A stretch of 13,547 bases of DNA from Oxalobacter sp. GTDB lineage: Bacteria > Pseudomonadota > Gammaproteobacteria > Burkholderiales > Burkholderiaceae_D. This document shows, one piece after another, positions 1 to 6,175 of this stretch (the stretch's first letter is position 1; each line of letters begins with the position of its first letter). The notes under the pieces were generated by a model. That model was not told the origin of the DNA. It did not search any database and saw nothing but the letters and a program-made list of their open reading frames with translations. Both the position numbers and the translations under genes were made by a program. The DNA is taken from the NCBI GenBank assembly GCA_012512465.1, contig JAAZED010000019.1, forward strand, positions 1 through 13,547, read 5' to 3'.

Positions 1-2
1 GG

Positions 3-485
3 GCCGGGCTGACCTTTATTATCATGCCGGTGGTCTTTTCCCACATGGGTGGCGGGCAGTTTTTCGCACTCCTGTTTTTCTTCCTGTTGTTTGTTGCCGC
101 CCTGACATCGTCCGTTTCCCTGATGGAGGTGGTAACCAGCTTCTTCATCGATGAGTTTTCCCTGCCGCGCATTCCTGTGGCGATTGTCATGGCTGTACTG
201 ATGTTTATTCTTGGTATCGCCGCGTCACTGTCATTCGGCCCGTGGAAGGGGTATACCCTGTTTGGCATGACGATCTTCAAGATGCTCGATTATGTGACAT
301 CGCATCTCATGATGCCTTTTGGTGGCATCATGGTGACCCTCCTGGTTGGCTGGAAAGCCTGCCAGCAGGTTGCCAGGCGTCTTTCTGTCGATGGCAGGCC
401 CCCCCGGTGGTGGCCGCTCATGAAACCCTTCTGCCGCTATGTTGCGCCATTACTCATTTTGCTGGTGCTTTTCCAGAACCTCTGA
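3..485 (+). CDS. Sodium-dependent (NSS/SNF family) transporter, C-terminal part, 5' truncated by window edge
   Basis: The frame is open from the first bases of the window, so the visible 160 residues are the C-terminal part of a longer gene; the ATG at 24 is internal. It is an inner-membrane sodium symporter of the neurotransmitter:sodium symporter family, which usually carries amino acids or related small molecules. Visible support is the segment FSHMGGGQFFALLFF followed by AALTSSVSLMEVV. That second segment matches the TM8 region of bacterial NSS proteins, where Ser/Thr residues line a sodium site. Three or four more hydrophobic segments follow, ending in LLILLVLFQNL just before TGA. Full family members are about 440-510 residues, so roughly two thirds is missing upstream. 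The gene converges on the minus-strand apbE-like gene. The substrate cannot be told from this fragment. Confidence 0.85.
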   Translation, partial: AGLTFIIMPVVFSHMGGGQFFALLFFFLLFVAALTSSVSLMEVVTSFFIDEFSLPRIPVAIVMAVLMFILGIAASLSFGPWKGYTLFGMTIFKMLDYVTSHLMMPFGGIMVTLLVGWKACQQVARRLSVDGRPPRWWPLMKPFCRYVAPLLILLVLFQNL

Positions 486-547
486 TTTTCACGCCGTGCA
501 GGTGGCAACATTTGTGCTGCATGAAATGACGGTATAAGTGGCTGTCT

Positions 548-588
548 AAAAGAAGAAAAGCAGGCGCGGCGGTTTGGCTTATTCCTGC
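548..588 (-). terminator. Possible intrinsic terminator of the apbE-like gene
   Basis: Read on the minus strand, GCAGG (588-584) overlapping the end of the apbE-like frame can pair with CCTGC (564-560). A T-rich run TTTTCTTCTTTT (559-548) follows at once. The stem is only 5 bp with a 19-nt loop, so this is a weak call based on the position and the T-tract. Confidence 0.3.
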
Positions 589-1496
589 AGACCGCTGAAA
601 TTTGGCGTTGCGGTAATGATGCCATCCTGATCCAGGACAAATCCGGCCAGGGGGTAATGCAGTGACAGCTGTGCCGTTTTTTCCAGAAAAGTCTCCGATG
701 TTTCATTGAAAAGACCGGTTGAAATAATATCGCCGATCATGGCACTTTCTGTGGCAATACCCAACAGGCGGTTTGTGGCAGGGTGGCCTGTTGCGGGATT
801 CAGGATATGTCCGTACCGCTTGCCGTCAATATCTACAAATGCCGTGCTCTGGGATGAGGTTGAGTAACTGCAGTTATCAAGGTTGAGCGTAAAAAGGGAT
901 TCTTCGCTTTCGGGATGGGTGACATTCACCTGCCAGGGGGCATCTGATGAGGTATTGATTGCCCGGATGGTGCTTCCGCCGGCATTGATGATGGCATTGT
1001 CGATACCCCTTTCCTGCAGGGCGGCAGCGAGCCGGTCTGTCGCATAAGCCTTGATGAAAGAGCCGGTGATGATTTCCTGTCCTTTGCCGATGCGCACACG
1101 ATTGCCGCTGATCTCAATGTTTCTGTAATTGATCAGGTGGCGGATGGCATTGATTTCATCGGGCGCCGGTACCCGCCGGATATCGTCCTTGTAGAACCCC
1201 CACAGACGAATGAGCGGCATGATCGTGATGTCATAGGCGCCATCAAAAAAAACGGAAAGGTCAATCACCTGCTCAAGCATGCGGATGGTTTCATCATCCA
1301 CATTAACGAAGCTGCCGGCATGCCGGTTGATTTGATCGATATAAGAACCCGGCTGGTAGGCGTTGTATTTCCGGTCAACGTTTTCCAGCACGGCATACAA
1401 TTCGTCAAAGAGGGTATCAGGGCAGGCGGCCGGGATTTTGATCCGGATGTGGGCGTGAAAGAGAAAACGGGTCTGTGCCTTGTAAAGCAGGTCCAT
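579..1496 (-). CDS. apbE: ApbE-like FAD:protein FMN transferase, lacking its own export signal (probably 3' part of a gene split by a stop codon)
   Basis: ApbE proteins transfer FMN from FAD to a Thr/Ser of extracytoplasmic flavoproteins (NqrC, RnfG and FMN_bind proteins), using Mg2+. Family features visible in this 305-aa frame are: the N-terminal YKAQTRFLFHAHIRI strand; NAYQPGSYIDQINRHAG (the usual Ser-x-Ile-x-x-Ile-Asn stretch); DGAYDITIMPLIRLWGF; GSFIKAYATDRLAAAL (the Lys-containing flavin loop); NAGG; DGKRYGHILNPATGHP; and GDIISTGLF, where Asp is the expected metal ligand. The usual signal peptide or lipobox is absent and the catalytic domain starts within the first few residues. The only available ATG (1496) has no convincing ribosome site. 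It lies two codons after a TAA that ends the upstream frame 1503-1739, which is in the same reading frame and supplies a signal peptide. The likely readings are a nonsense-interrupted secreted ApbE, or translation restart. Its flavoprotein target is not in the window. Confidence 0.8.
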   Translation of the reverse strand: MDLLYKAQTRFLFHAHIRIKIPAACPDTLFDELYAVLENVDRKYNAYQPGSYIDQINRHAGSFVNVDDETIRMLEQVIDLSVFFDGAYDITIMPLIRLWGFYKDDIRRVPAPDEINAIRHLINYRNIEISGNRVRIGKGQEIITGSFIKAYATDRLAAALQERGIDNAIINAGGSTIRAINTSSDAPWQVNVTHPESEESLFTLNLDNCSYSTSSQSTAFVDIDGKRYGHILNPATGHPATNRLLGIATESAMIGDIISTGLFNETSETFLEKTAQLSLHYPLAGFVLDQDGIITATPNFSGLQE

Positions 1497-1502
1497 GAAG
1501 GA

Positions 1503-1739
1503 TTATTCCGACCCGGATGAATTTTCAGGCCATTTTTTTTCCAGTGTGGTTTTCTTCTGGTCTTTTTTGCCGGCTTTTTTTGCGTCTTTCTTTTTCTCTG
1601 TATCGGCCGTTTTTTTATCCTTGCTTTTGGCTCCCTTGTCTTTGACTGTCTGGGCGTCAGCGTGCCAGCCGACAGCGATCAGCAGTCCGCCAATCATGAA
1701 TACGGCCGCTTTTTTCAGTAATTGCATCAGATGATTCAT
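1503..1739 (-). CDS. Signal peptide plus Lys-rich tail, in frame with the downstream apbE-like gene
   Basis: This 78-aa frame begins MNHLMQLLKKAAVFMIGGLL, a typical Sec signal with a cleavage site near the Ala of HADAQ (residues 27-30). A highly charged lysine-rich stretch follows (about residues 33-68, with repeated KDKK, KKDAKKAGKK and the like), then KKWPENSSGSE. It has no recognisable domain. GAAGGA lies about 13 nt upstream of the ATG on the minus strand, a little far but usable. After its TAA come TCC TTC ATG, the ATG being the apbE-like start; 1739 and 1496 differ by 243 nt, a multiple of three. With the stop ignored, the product would be about 386 residues: signal peptide, Lys-rich linker, ApbE domain. 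It is therefore best read as the 5' part of a split apbE gene. An independent small secreted basic protein is the alternative. The divergent Fur-like site at 1850-1869 might also control it. Confidence 0.6.
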   Translation of the reverse strand: MNHLMQLLKKAAVFMIGGLLIAVGWHADAQTVKDKGAKSKDKKTADTEKKKDAKKAGKKDQKKTTLEKKWPENSSGSE

Positions 1740-1849
1740 GGGTGTACTAAAGTCCTTCGTGCATGAGGGTTAAGCGTCATCATCAATTTTACAGGATGTG
1801 ACAGAAACGATCCGGTTTTTCCTCATCCGCCATCCATAAACCTCAGCGC

Positions 1850-1869
1850 ATTAATGATAACAATTCTCG
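1850..1869 (+). promoter_or_regulatory. Fur-box-like operator between the divergent apbE-like and ferric importer genes
   Basis: ATTAATGATAACAATTCTC (1850-1868) matches the classical 19-bp Fur consensus GATAATGATAATCATTATC at 14 of 19 positions by my hand alignment. The 15-mer at 1855-1869 matches the 7-1-7 form at 11 of 14 fixed positions. It sits just upstream of the -35 element of the proposed importer promoter and about 110 nt from the minus-strand start at 1739, so it could serve both directions. Iron repression of the downstream importer by Fur is an inference from the site and the gene content. Confidence 0.65.
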
Positions 1870-1875
1870 TTTTCG

Positions 1876-1904
1876 TTGACGGCTTTCTGATGTCCCATTA
1901 TCAT
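1876..1904 (+). promoter_or_regulatory. Sigma-70 type promoter of the ferric ABC importer operon
   Basis: TTGACG (1876-1881) and TATCAT (1899-1904) each match the -35 and -10 consensus at 5 of 6 positions with a 17-nt spacer. The -10 ends about 62 nt before the ATG at 1967. The Fur-like site ends 6 nt before the -35, so bound Fur would be expected to block polymerase. Confidence 0.6.
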
Positions 1905-1966
1905 CCTTCACATCCGTGTTGAAACCAGATGTTGCTTAAGTATTGTCAGCGAGAGAAGGATCAGAA

Positions 1967-2995
1967 ATGAAACAGAAAATATGGCTGGGGTGCCTTGCCT
2001 TTGCCGCAGGCCTTTTGGGTGTCGTGCCGGCAATGGCCGGTGATAATGTCGTCAACCTATACAGTGCCCGCCACTATGAGTCAGACAAGGCGCTGTATGA
2101 GGCATTTACGAAAAAAACCGGTATCAGGGTGAATGTGGTCAGTGGCAAGGCGCCGGAACTGATCGAGCGCATCAAGCGGGAAGGGCAGAATACCCAGGCT
2201 GATGTGTTTATCACCGTGGATGGCGGTGTACTCAATACAGCGAAAAAGGCCGGCATTCTCCAGGCCATGCCTGCCGGTGCTTTTTCCAAAGAGGTACCCG
2301 GCAACCTGCGGGACAGGGAGGATTACTGGGTCGGGCTGACAACCCGCGCCAGGGTGATTGTCTATTCAAAGGAGCGGGTAAAGCCGGAAGAACTGTCCAC
2401 CTATGAAGATCTGGCTGGCGCAAAGTGGAAAGGCCGCGTGCTGGTCCGTTCATCCGCCGATCTGTATGATCAGTCCCTTCTGGCGTCATTGATTGCCATC
2501 GATGGCTATGAAGAGGCAGAAAAATGGGCCGCAGGCATTGTCGCCAACATGGCGCGGCAGCCAAGGGGCAATGACCGCGCCCAGGCAAAGGCGATAGCTG
2601 CCGGTGAGGGAGATGTCGCCATCATGAACACCTACTATATCGGCCAGATGCTGCATTCCAAAGATCTGGAAGAGGTACGCGTGGCAAAAAATACCGGTGT
2701 CTTTTTCCCGAACCAGAAAACCACGGGAACGCATATCAACATCAGTGGCGCCGGCCTGACAAAATACGGAAAAAATCGCGAAAACGCGATGAAGCTGATT
2801 GGCTATCTGCTCAGTGTGCCGGCGCAGGAAGCGCTATCAAACGGCAATTATGAGTATCCGGTCAACCCGAAGGCCCAAAAGCACAAGCTGCTTGATGCGT
2901 GGGGTTCTTTCAGAACCCAGCAGATCGATTTCTCACTTCTGGGAGAAAACAACCCCAATGCCATACGCATCTTCAACAAGGTGGGCTGGAAGTAA
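1967..2995 (+). CDS. fbpA: Periplasmic ferric-iron-binding protein of an ABC importer (FbpA/FutA/IdiA family)
   Basis: This is the substrate-binding component that captures Fe3+ in the periplasm for an ABC importer. Start: an in-frame TTG at 1943 is possible, but the ATG at 1967 has GAGAGAAGGA 6 nt upstream and begins a clean signal peptide (MKQKIWLGCLAFAAG...VPAMA, cleavage likely after Ala24), giving 342 aa. The mature protein opens with NLYSARHYESD (Tyr32, His36, Tyr37), the N-terminal ligand block seen in FutA-type proteins. The paired tyrosines of NTYYIGQ (Tyr223-Tyr224) are the typical C-terminal iron ligands of this class. Other family segments are ADVFITVDGG, YWVGLTTRARVIVYS, the ISGAGLTKYGKN region and the PVNPKA stretch near the end. 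The length is normal. It is first in a three-gene operon whose permease start overlaps its 3' end. The fbp name is used by family; fut or afu names would be equally valid. Confidence 0.92.
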   Translation: MKQKIWLGCLAFAAGLLGVVPAMAGDNVVNLYSARHYESDKALYEAFTKKTGIRVNVVSGKAPELIERIKREGQNTQADVFITVDGGVLNTAKKAGILQAMPAGAFSKEVPGNLRDREDYWVGLTTRARVIVYSKERVKPEELSTYEDLAGAKWKGRVLVRSSADLYDQSLLASLIAIDGYEEAEKWAAGIVANMARQPRGNDRAQAKAIAAGEGDVAIMNTYYIGQMLHSKDLEEVRVAKNTGVFFPNQKTTGTHINISGAGLTKYGKNRENAMKLIGYLLSVPAQEALSNGNYEYPVNPKAQKHKLLDAWGSFRTQQIDFSLLGENNPNAIRIFNKVGWK

Positions 2996-4631
2996 TCCTG
3001 CCGGCTGGCGACTCCGGATTAACGGCTGGGTAGCGCTGCATCGCATTTCGCTTTTCTGCATTGCGCTGCCCTTCGTTTTTCTGCTGGTCAGCGTTTTTTC
3101 GCCGGCCGGGGCATACTGGGAGCAGGTCAGGGATTACCTGCTGAAAACCTACCTCACCGATACCCTGCTCCTGCTTTTTTTCAGCGGTATCACCTCGGTG
3201 GTGCTGGGCGTTTCCCTGGCATGGTGCACCAGTGTGTATGACTTTCGCGGAAAGCGGTTAATCGACATCCTGCTCTTTCTTCCGCTGGCGGTTCCCCCCT
3301 ATATTGCGGCTTATACTTTTGATGGGATGCTAAGCTATACCGGTGTGGTCCAGACGTTTTTACGTAATGTTGCGGGGCTGTCCGGTGCGTCGGCAAGCTT
3401 TTCCGTGCCGGCCATGCCCTTTGCGGTTTTTATTTTTACGATTACGCTGTTTCCGTATGTCCTGCTTTTTGTGAAAACTTTCCTGCATAACCAGAGCGGT
3501 TCGCTGCTGGAAAATGCGGTACTGCTGGGGGGAAGCCGGAAAAGGGCCTTCACCCGGATCATTCTGCCGCTTTTGATTCCTTCGATGCTGGCCGGCGGTA
3601 CTCTGGTTTGCCTGGAAGTGTTAAACGATTATGGTGTGACCAGTTATCTGGGGCTCAACACCTTTACGACGGCTATTTTTGCCGCCTGGTTCGGGATGGG
3701 GGATGTGGATACGGCCATCAAGCTGGCAGCCGTTTTACTGGCCATTGTCATCGTTTTTCTTATCATTGCCAGGGGCATGCAGCACCGCAAAAAATATCGC
3801 ATTGTTTCCAGCAAGGAGCGAAAGCTGACACCAAGGCACGTTAAGGGTTGGCAGGGCGCGGCAGTGATTTCCTATTGTGTTTTTGTGGTGTTTGTTGCGT
3901 TTGTCATACCGGTTGCCCAGATGATGGTGTGGGCGATAAAAAGCTGGGACACAGAAAGCTTTATGCAGATTCTCGGCACGATTGGCAATACCCTGTACGT
4001 AGGCGGGATTGCGACACTGCTGATCCTGTTTTTTGCTGTTGGCGCGGCCAATGCCAATCGCCTGTTTGCCGGAAAATACACGGCGTTTTCTGCGCAGGCC
4101 GCTACCGTGGGGTATGCGATACCTTCTGCCGTCCTGTCGATGGGGGTTGTGACGGCATTTGCTTTTCTTGATGGCGGTGTCCGCCGGCTTTTTCCTGCGC
4201 TGGCTGGATTACCGCTCAGCATGACGGTATGTATGCTGGTTTATGCGTACAGTGTCCGTTTTTATTCAATCGGTTATCAGGCGATTGACACCGGTTTTTC
4301 CAAAATCGGGCCAATCTATACCGAAGCATCCCGTACATTGGGACTCGGTGTGACAAGGACGTTTTTCAGGGTGGACATTCATATGATCCGTCAGGCGATT
4401 ATCTCCGGTGCCGGACTGGTTTTTGTCGATATCATCAAGGAGTTGCCATTGACATTGACGTTGCGCCCTTTCAATTTTGATACGCTGGGCACGAAAGTGT
4501 ACGAATACGCCAACAATGAGGCGATTCACGAAACAGCGTTTCCCTCACTGTGCATTATTGCGGTGAGCGCTGCTGTCATCATCCTGATGCAGCGGTGGGC
4601 AAAAAGCGGCAGTACCGCATTTTCAGGATGA
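2958..4631 (+). CDS. fbpB: Ferric-iron ABC importer permease, two fused transmembrane halves (FbpB family)
   Basis: This is the inner-membrane channel of the ferric importer, with about 12 predicted membrane segments in two homologous halves. Each half carries an EAA-type loop that docks the ATPase: one starts at Glu185 (ENAVLLGGSRKRAF...) and the other at Glu456 (EASRTLGLGVTRTFF...). This two-in-one architecture is standard for FbpB/SfuB/AfuB permeases, and 557 aa is the usual size. Start choice: the frame stays open far upstream inside the binding-protein gene, but no in-frame ATG, GTG or TTG occurs between the binding-protein stop and the first membrane helix. The ATG at 2958 has GGGAG about 12 nt upstream, so the gene likely begins 38 nt inside its neighbour with translational coupling. 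The N-terminus is therefore less certain than the rest. The stop overlaps the ATPase start as ATGA (4628-4631). Confidence 0.9.
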   Translation: MPYASSTRWAGSNPAGWRLRINGWVALHRISLFCIALPFVFLLVSVFSPAGAYWEQVRDYLLKTYLTDTLLLLFFSGITSVVLGVSLAWCTSVYDFRGKRLIDILLFLPLAVPPYIAAYTFDGMLSYTGVVQTFLRNVAGLSGASASFSVPAMPFAVFIFTITLFPYVLLFVKTFLHNQSGSLLENAVLLGGSRKRAFTRIILPLLIPSMLAGGTLVCLEVLNDYGVTSYLGLNTFTTAIFAAWFGMGDVDTAIKLAAVLLAIVIVFLIIARGMQHRKKYRIVSSKERKLTPRHVKGWQGAAVISYCVFVVFVAFVIPVAQMMVWAIKSWDTESFMQILGTIGNTLYVGGIATLLILFFAVGAANANRLFAGKYTAFSAQAATVGYAIPSAVLSMGVVTAFAFLDGGVRRLFPALAGLPLSMTVCMLVYAYSVRFYSIGYQAIDTGFSKIGPIYTEASRTLGLGVTRTFFRVDIHMIRQAIISGAGLVFVDIIKELPLTLTLRPFNFDTLGTKVYEYANNEAIHETAFPSLCIIAVSAAVIILMQRWAKSGSTAFSG

Positions 4632-5281
4632 GTAGTTTCATGTTTTTATGTATCAGAAATCTGCGTTTTCGCTATCAGTCACCCGGACCCATGGTGCTGG
4701 ATGGTTTTTCCCTGGACGTCGATGAAGGCGAGATTGTTGGGGTGGCGGGAGAAAGCGGGAGTGGGAAAAGCACGCTGTTAAGGCTGATTGCCGGTCTTGA
4801 GAAGCCATTGTCCGGCGAGATAGTCATGGATGGGCAACTGCTCGCCGGTGATACCGTTTTTGTTGAACCTGAACATCGGCAGGTGGGGCTTTTCTTTCAG
4901 GATTATGGATTGTTTCCGCACCTGACGGTCCGGAAAAATATCGAGTTTGGCCTGCATCGTCTGGATAAGGCGGCACGCCGTGTGCAGACGGAAAAGATGC
5001 TGGCGTTAATCAAGATGCCGGAACTTGCCGGCCGCTATCCGTATGAATTGAGCGGTGGCCAGCAGCAGCGCGTGGCGCTGGCGCGGGCACTGGCTCCCCG
5101 CCCCAAGGTATTGCTTCTGGATGAGCCATTCAGCAATCTGGATGCCGAACTGAAGGAAACCATCCGGCAGGAGGTCAGGGCGATTCTGGAATCAACGCAG
5201 ACAACCTGCCTTCTTGTTTCGCATGACCGATCGGATCTGGAAGCGGTTTGCGGACGGATTATTGAGTCTCCCGCACCCTGA
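4628..5281 (+). CDS. fbpC: Ferric-iron ABC importer ATPase, short form (FbpC family)
   Basis: This is the cytoplasmic ATPase that powers the ferric importer. It has all nucleotide-binding motifs: Walker A GESGSGKST (41-49), Q-loop Gln91 (FFQDYGLFPHLTV), signature LSGGQQQR (141-148), Walker B VLLLDEP (161-167), D-loop NLD and H-loop His199. The start overlaps the permease stop as ATGA. A second ATG at 4640 also follows a purine-rich stretch, so the true start may be 12 nt later. At 217 aa it is much shorter than typical FbpC/SfuC/CysA-type ATPases (about 340-360 aa), because it stops soon after the H-loop and lacks the C-terminal TOBE/regulatory domain. In Neisseria FbpC that domain helps dimerisation and regulation. 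No frame continuing it was seen downstream, only a T-tract and the P19 control region. Confidence 0.9.
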   Translation: MSSFMFLCIRNLRFRYQSPGPMVLDGFSLDVDEGEIVGVAGESGSGKSTLLRLIAGLEKPLSGEIVMDGQLLAGDTVFVEPEHRQVGLFFQDYGLFPHLTVRKNIEFGLHRLDKAARRVQTEKMLALIKMPELAGRYPYELSGGQQQRVALARALAPRPKVLLLDEPFSNLDAELKETIRQEVRAILESTQTTCLLVSHDRSDLEAVCGRIIESPAP

Positions 5282-5346
5282 CGGCCATTTTTTTTTGTTT
5301 AATTCCTCCTTTTTGATGAAATTAAATGCCCAGATGATTGACGGCA

Positions 5347-5379
5347 AAATCTAAATGATATAGATTCTCATTTAGATTT
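5347..5379 (+). promoter_or_regulatory. Fur-like operator inside a perfect 12-bp inverted repeat upstream of P19
   Basis: AAATCTAAATGA (5347-5358) and TCATTTAGATTT (5368-5379) are exact reverse complements separated by 9 nt. The centre, TGATATAGATTCTCA (5356-5370), matches the Fur 7-1-7 consensus at 11 of 14 fixed positions. The 19-mer reading is weaker than at the importer promoter. The site lies about 70 nt upstream of the P19 start and abuts the proposed -35. P19-type genes are iron- and Fur-regulated in other bacteria, which supports the call. Confidence 0.65.
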
Positions 5380-5404
5380 GGCTCTGCAAAGAGTTGAAGA
5401 TAAT
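5378..5404 (+). promoter_or_regulatory. Candidate promoter of P19
   Basis: A -35-like TTGGCT (5378-5383) and a -10-like GATAAT (5399-5404) lie just downstream of the inverted repeat. The spacer is only 15 nt (17 nt if TAATGT at 5401 is taken as the -10), so the exact elements are uncertain. The position directly next to the Fur-like site is the main support. Confidence 0.4.
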
Positions 5405-5451
5405 GTGTTTGAAAATCCGTAATAAAAAACAATTGAAAATGGAGACTGATA

Positions 5452-6009
5452 ATGAAAGGCAGTAAAAAACTGGGCAGGCTGATTGCAGCTTCTGCCGTGG
5501 CAGTTTCAGCCCTTGCGCTGAGCAGTTCTGCTTTTGCGGCAGATTTTGAAGAATTCCCGCTGGGTGATGCCAAAGTCGTTGGACCGCTGAAGGTTGCTGG
5601 CGTTTACTTCCAGCCGGTTGACATGGAGCCCGCTGGCCAGGCCGGTCTGCCTGCATCCAAATCCGATATGCACATCGAAGCCGATATCTCTGCAGCAAAA
5701 GACAATAATCTGGGTTTCGAGGAAGGTGATTTTGTTCCCTACCTGACCGTGAAATACCGCATCCAGAAGCAGGGCGGCAAGCTGATTGAGGGATCTTTTA
5801 TGCCGATGAGCGCGAGCGATGGCCCGCACTACGGCAACAATGTCAAGCTTGATGGTCCGGGCAAATACAAAGTGACGTTCATTATTGATAATCCGGAAAA
5901 GCAGGGATATCTGCTGCACGTGGACAAGGCAACCGGGGTAACCGGCCGCTTCTGGAAAAAACCCATCGAAGTCAGCTGGGATTTCAACTACATTCCACGC
6001 GTCTGGTAA
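5452..6009 (+). CDS. P19/Tp34-family periplasmic high-affinity iron-transport protein (FetP-like)
   Basis: This is a 185-aa exported protein of the P19/Tp34/FetP family (Pfam Iron_transport), which binds Cu and Fe in the periplasm and supports iron uptake. A Sec signal peptide covers residues 1-29 (cleavage AFA|AD). The expected metal ligands are all visible: His74 and Glu76 in SDMHIEADI, Met119 and His126 in FMPMSASDGPHYG, and His156 in LLHVDK. The C-terminal IEVSWDFNYIPRVW strand is also typical. GGAGA lies 6 nt before the ATG. It has its own Fur-like control site upstream and a strong hairpin terminator downstream, so it is probably made in excess over the membrane genes that follow. In Campylobacter and E. 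coli the partner is an FTR1-type permease (Cj1658, FetM); none is in this window. Confidence 0.93.
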   Translation: MKGSKKLGRLIAASAVAVSALALSSSAFAADFEEFPLGDAKVVGPLKVAGVYFQPVDMEPAGQAGLPASKSDMHIEADISAAKDNNLGFEEGDFVPYLTVKYRIQKQGGKLIEGSFMPMSASDGPHYGNNVKLDGPGKYKVTFIIDNPEKQGYLLHVDKATGVTGRFWKKPIEVSWDFNYIPRVW

Positions 6010-6081
6010 TCGCGAAAGCGCTTCATTTCCGGAAAATCCCCGGTAGTTTTAGTCCTGCACGTTGAAGTGATAGCAGCACCT

Positions 6082-6127
6082 CAGGAAAGCTGATGGCGGC
6101 AATCATCAGTTTTCCTGTTTTTGTTTC
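6082..6127 (+). terminator. Strong intrinsic terminator (or partial terminator) after P19
   Basis: The arms CAGGAAAGCTGATG (6082-6095) and CATCAGTTTTCCTG (6104-6117) form a 14-bp stem with one G-U pair and an 8-nt loop. TTTTT (6118-6122) follows, then GTTTC. It lies 73 nt after the P19 stop and 49 nt before the next gene. No good promoter was seen between it and 6176, so the downstream genes may depend on read-through. Confidence 0.8.
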
Positions 6128-6175
6128 ATGAAATCAGGACGCAGGGGAATTTTCGGGAAAAGAGGATGAACGAAT

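Noticed and set aside
2799..2957. Long N-terminal extension of the permease frame.
   Set aside because: It overlaps the binding-protein gene in another frame and encodes a basic sequence with no family resemblance; it is a shadow.
5249..5300. Possible terminator after the ferric importer ATPase (TGCGG/CCGCA with a later T-tract).
   Set aside because: The loop is long, and unpaired sequence separates the stem from the T-tract; not convincing.
5926..5949. DKATGVTG in P19 resembles the ApbE flavinylation motif DxxTGA[T/S].
   Set aside because: The motif has Val in place of Ala, and an ETGV-like segment at this place is normal for P19/Tp34 proteins. I do not take P19 as an ApbE substrate.
6010..6050. 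Small hairpins CGCGAAAGCG and CCGG/CCGG just after P19.
   Set aside because: Stems of 3-4 bp are too short to call; the strong hairpin at 6082 is the credible terminator.
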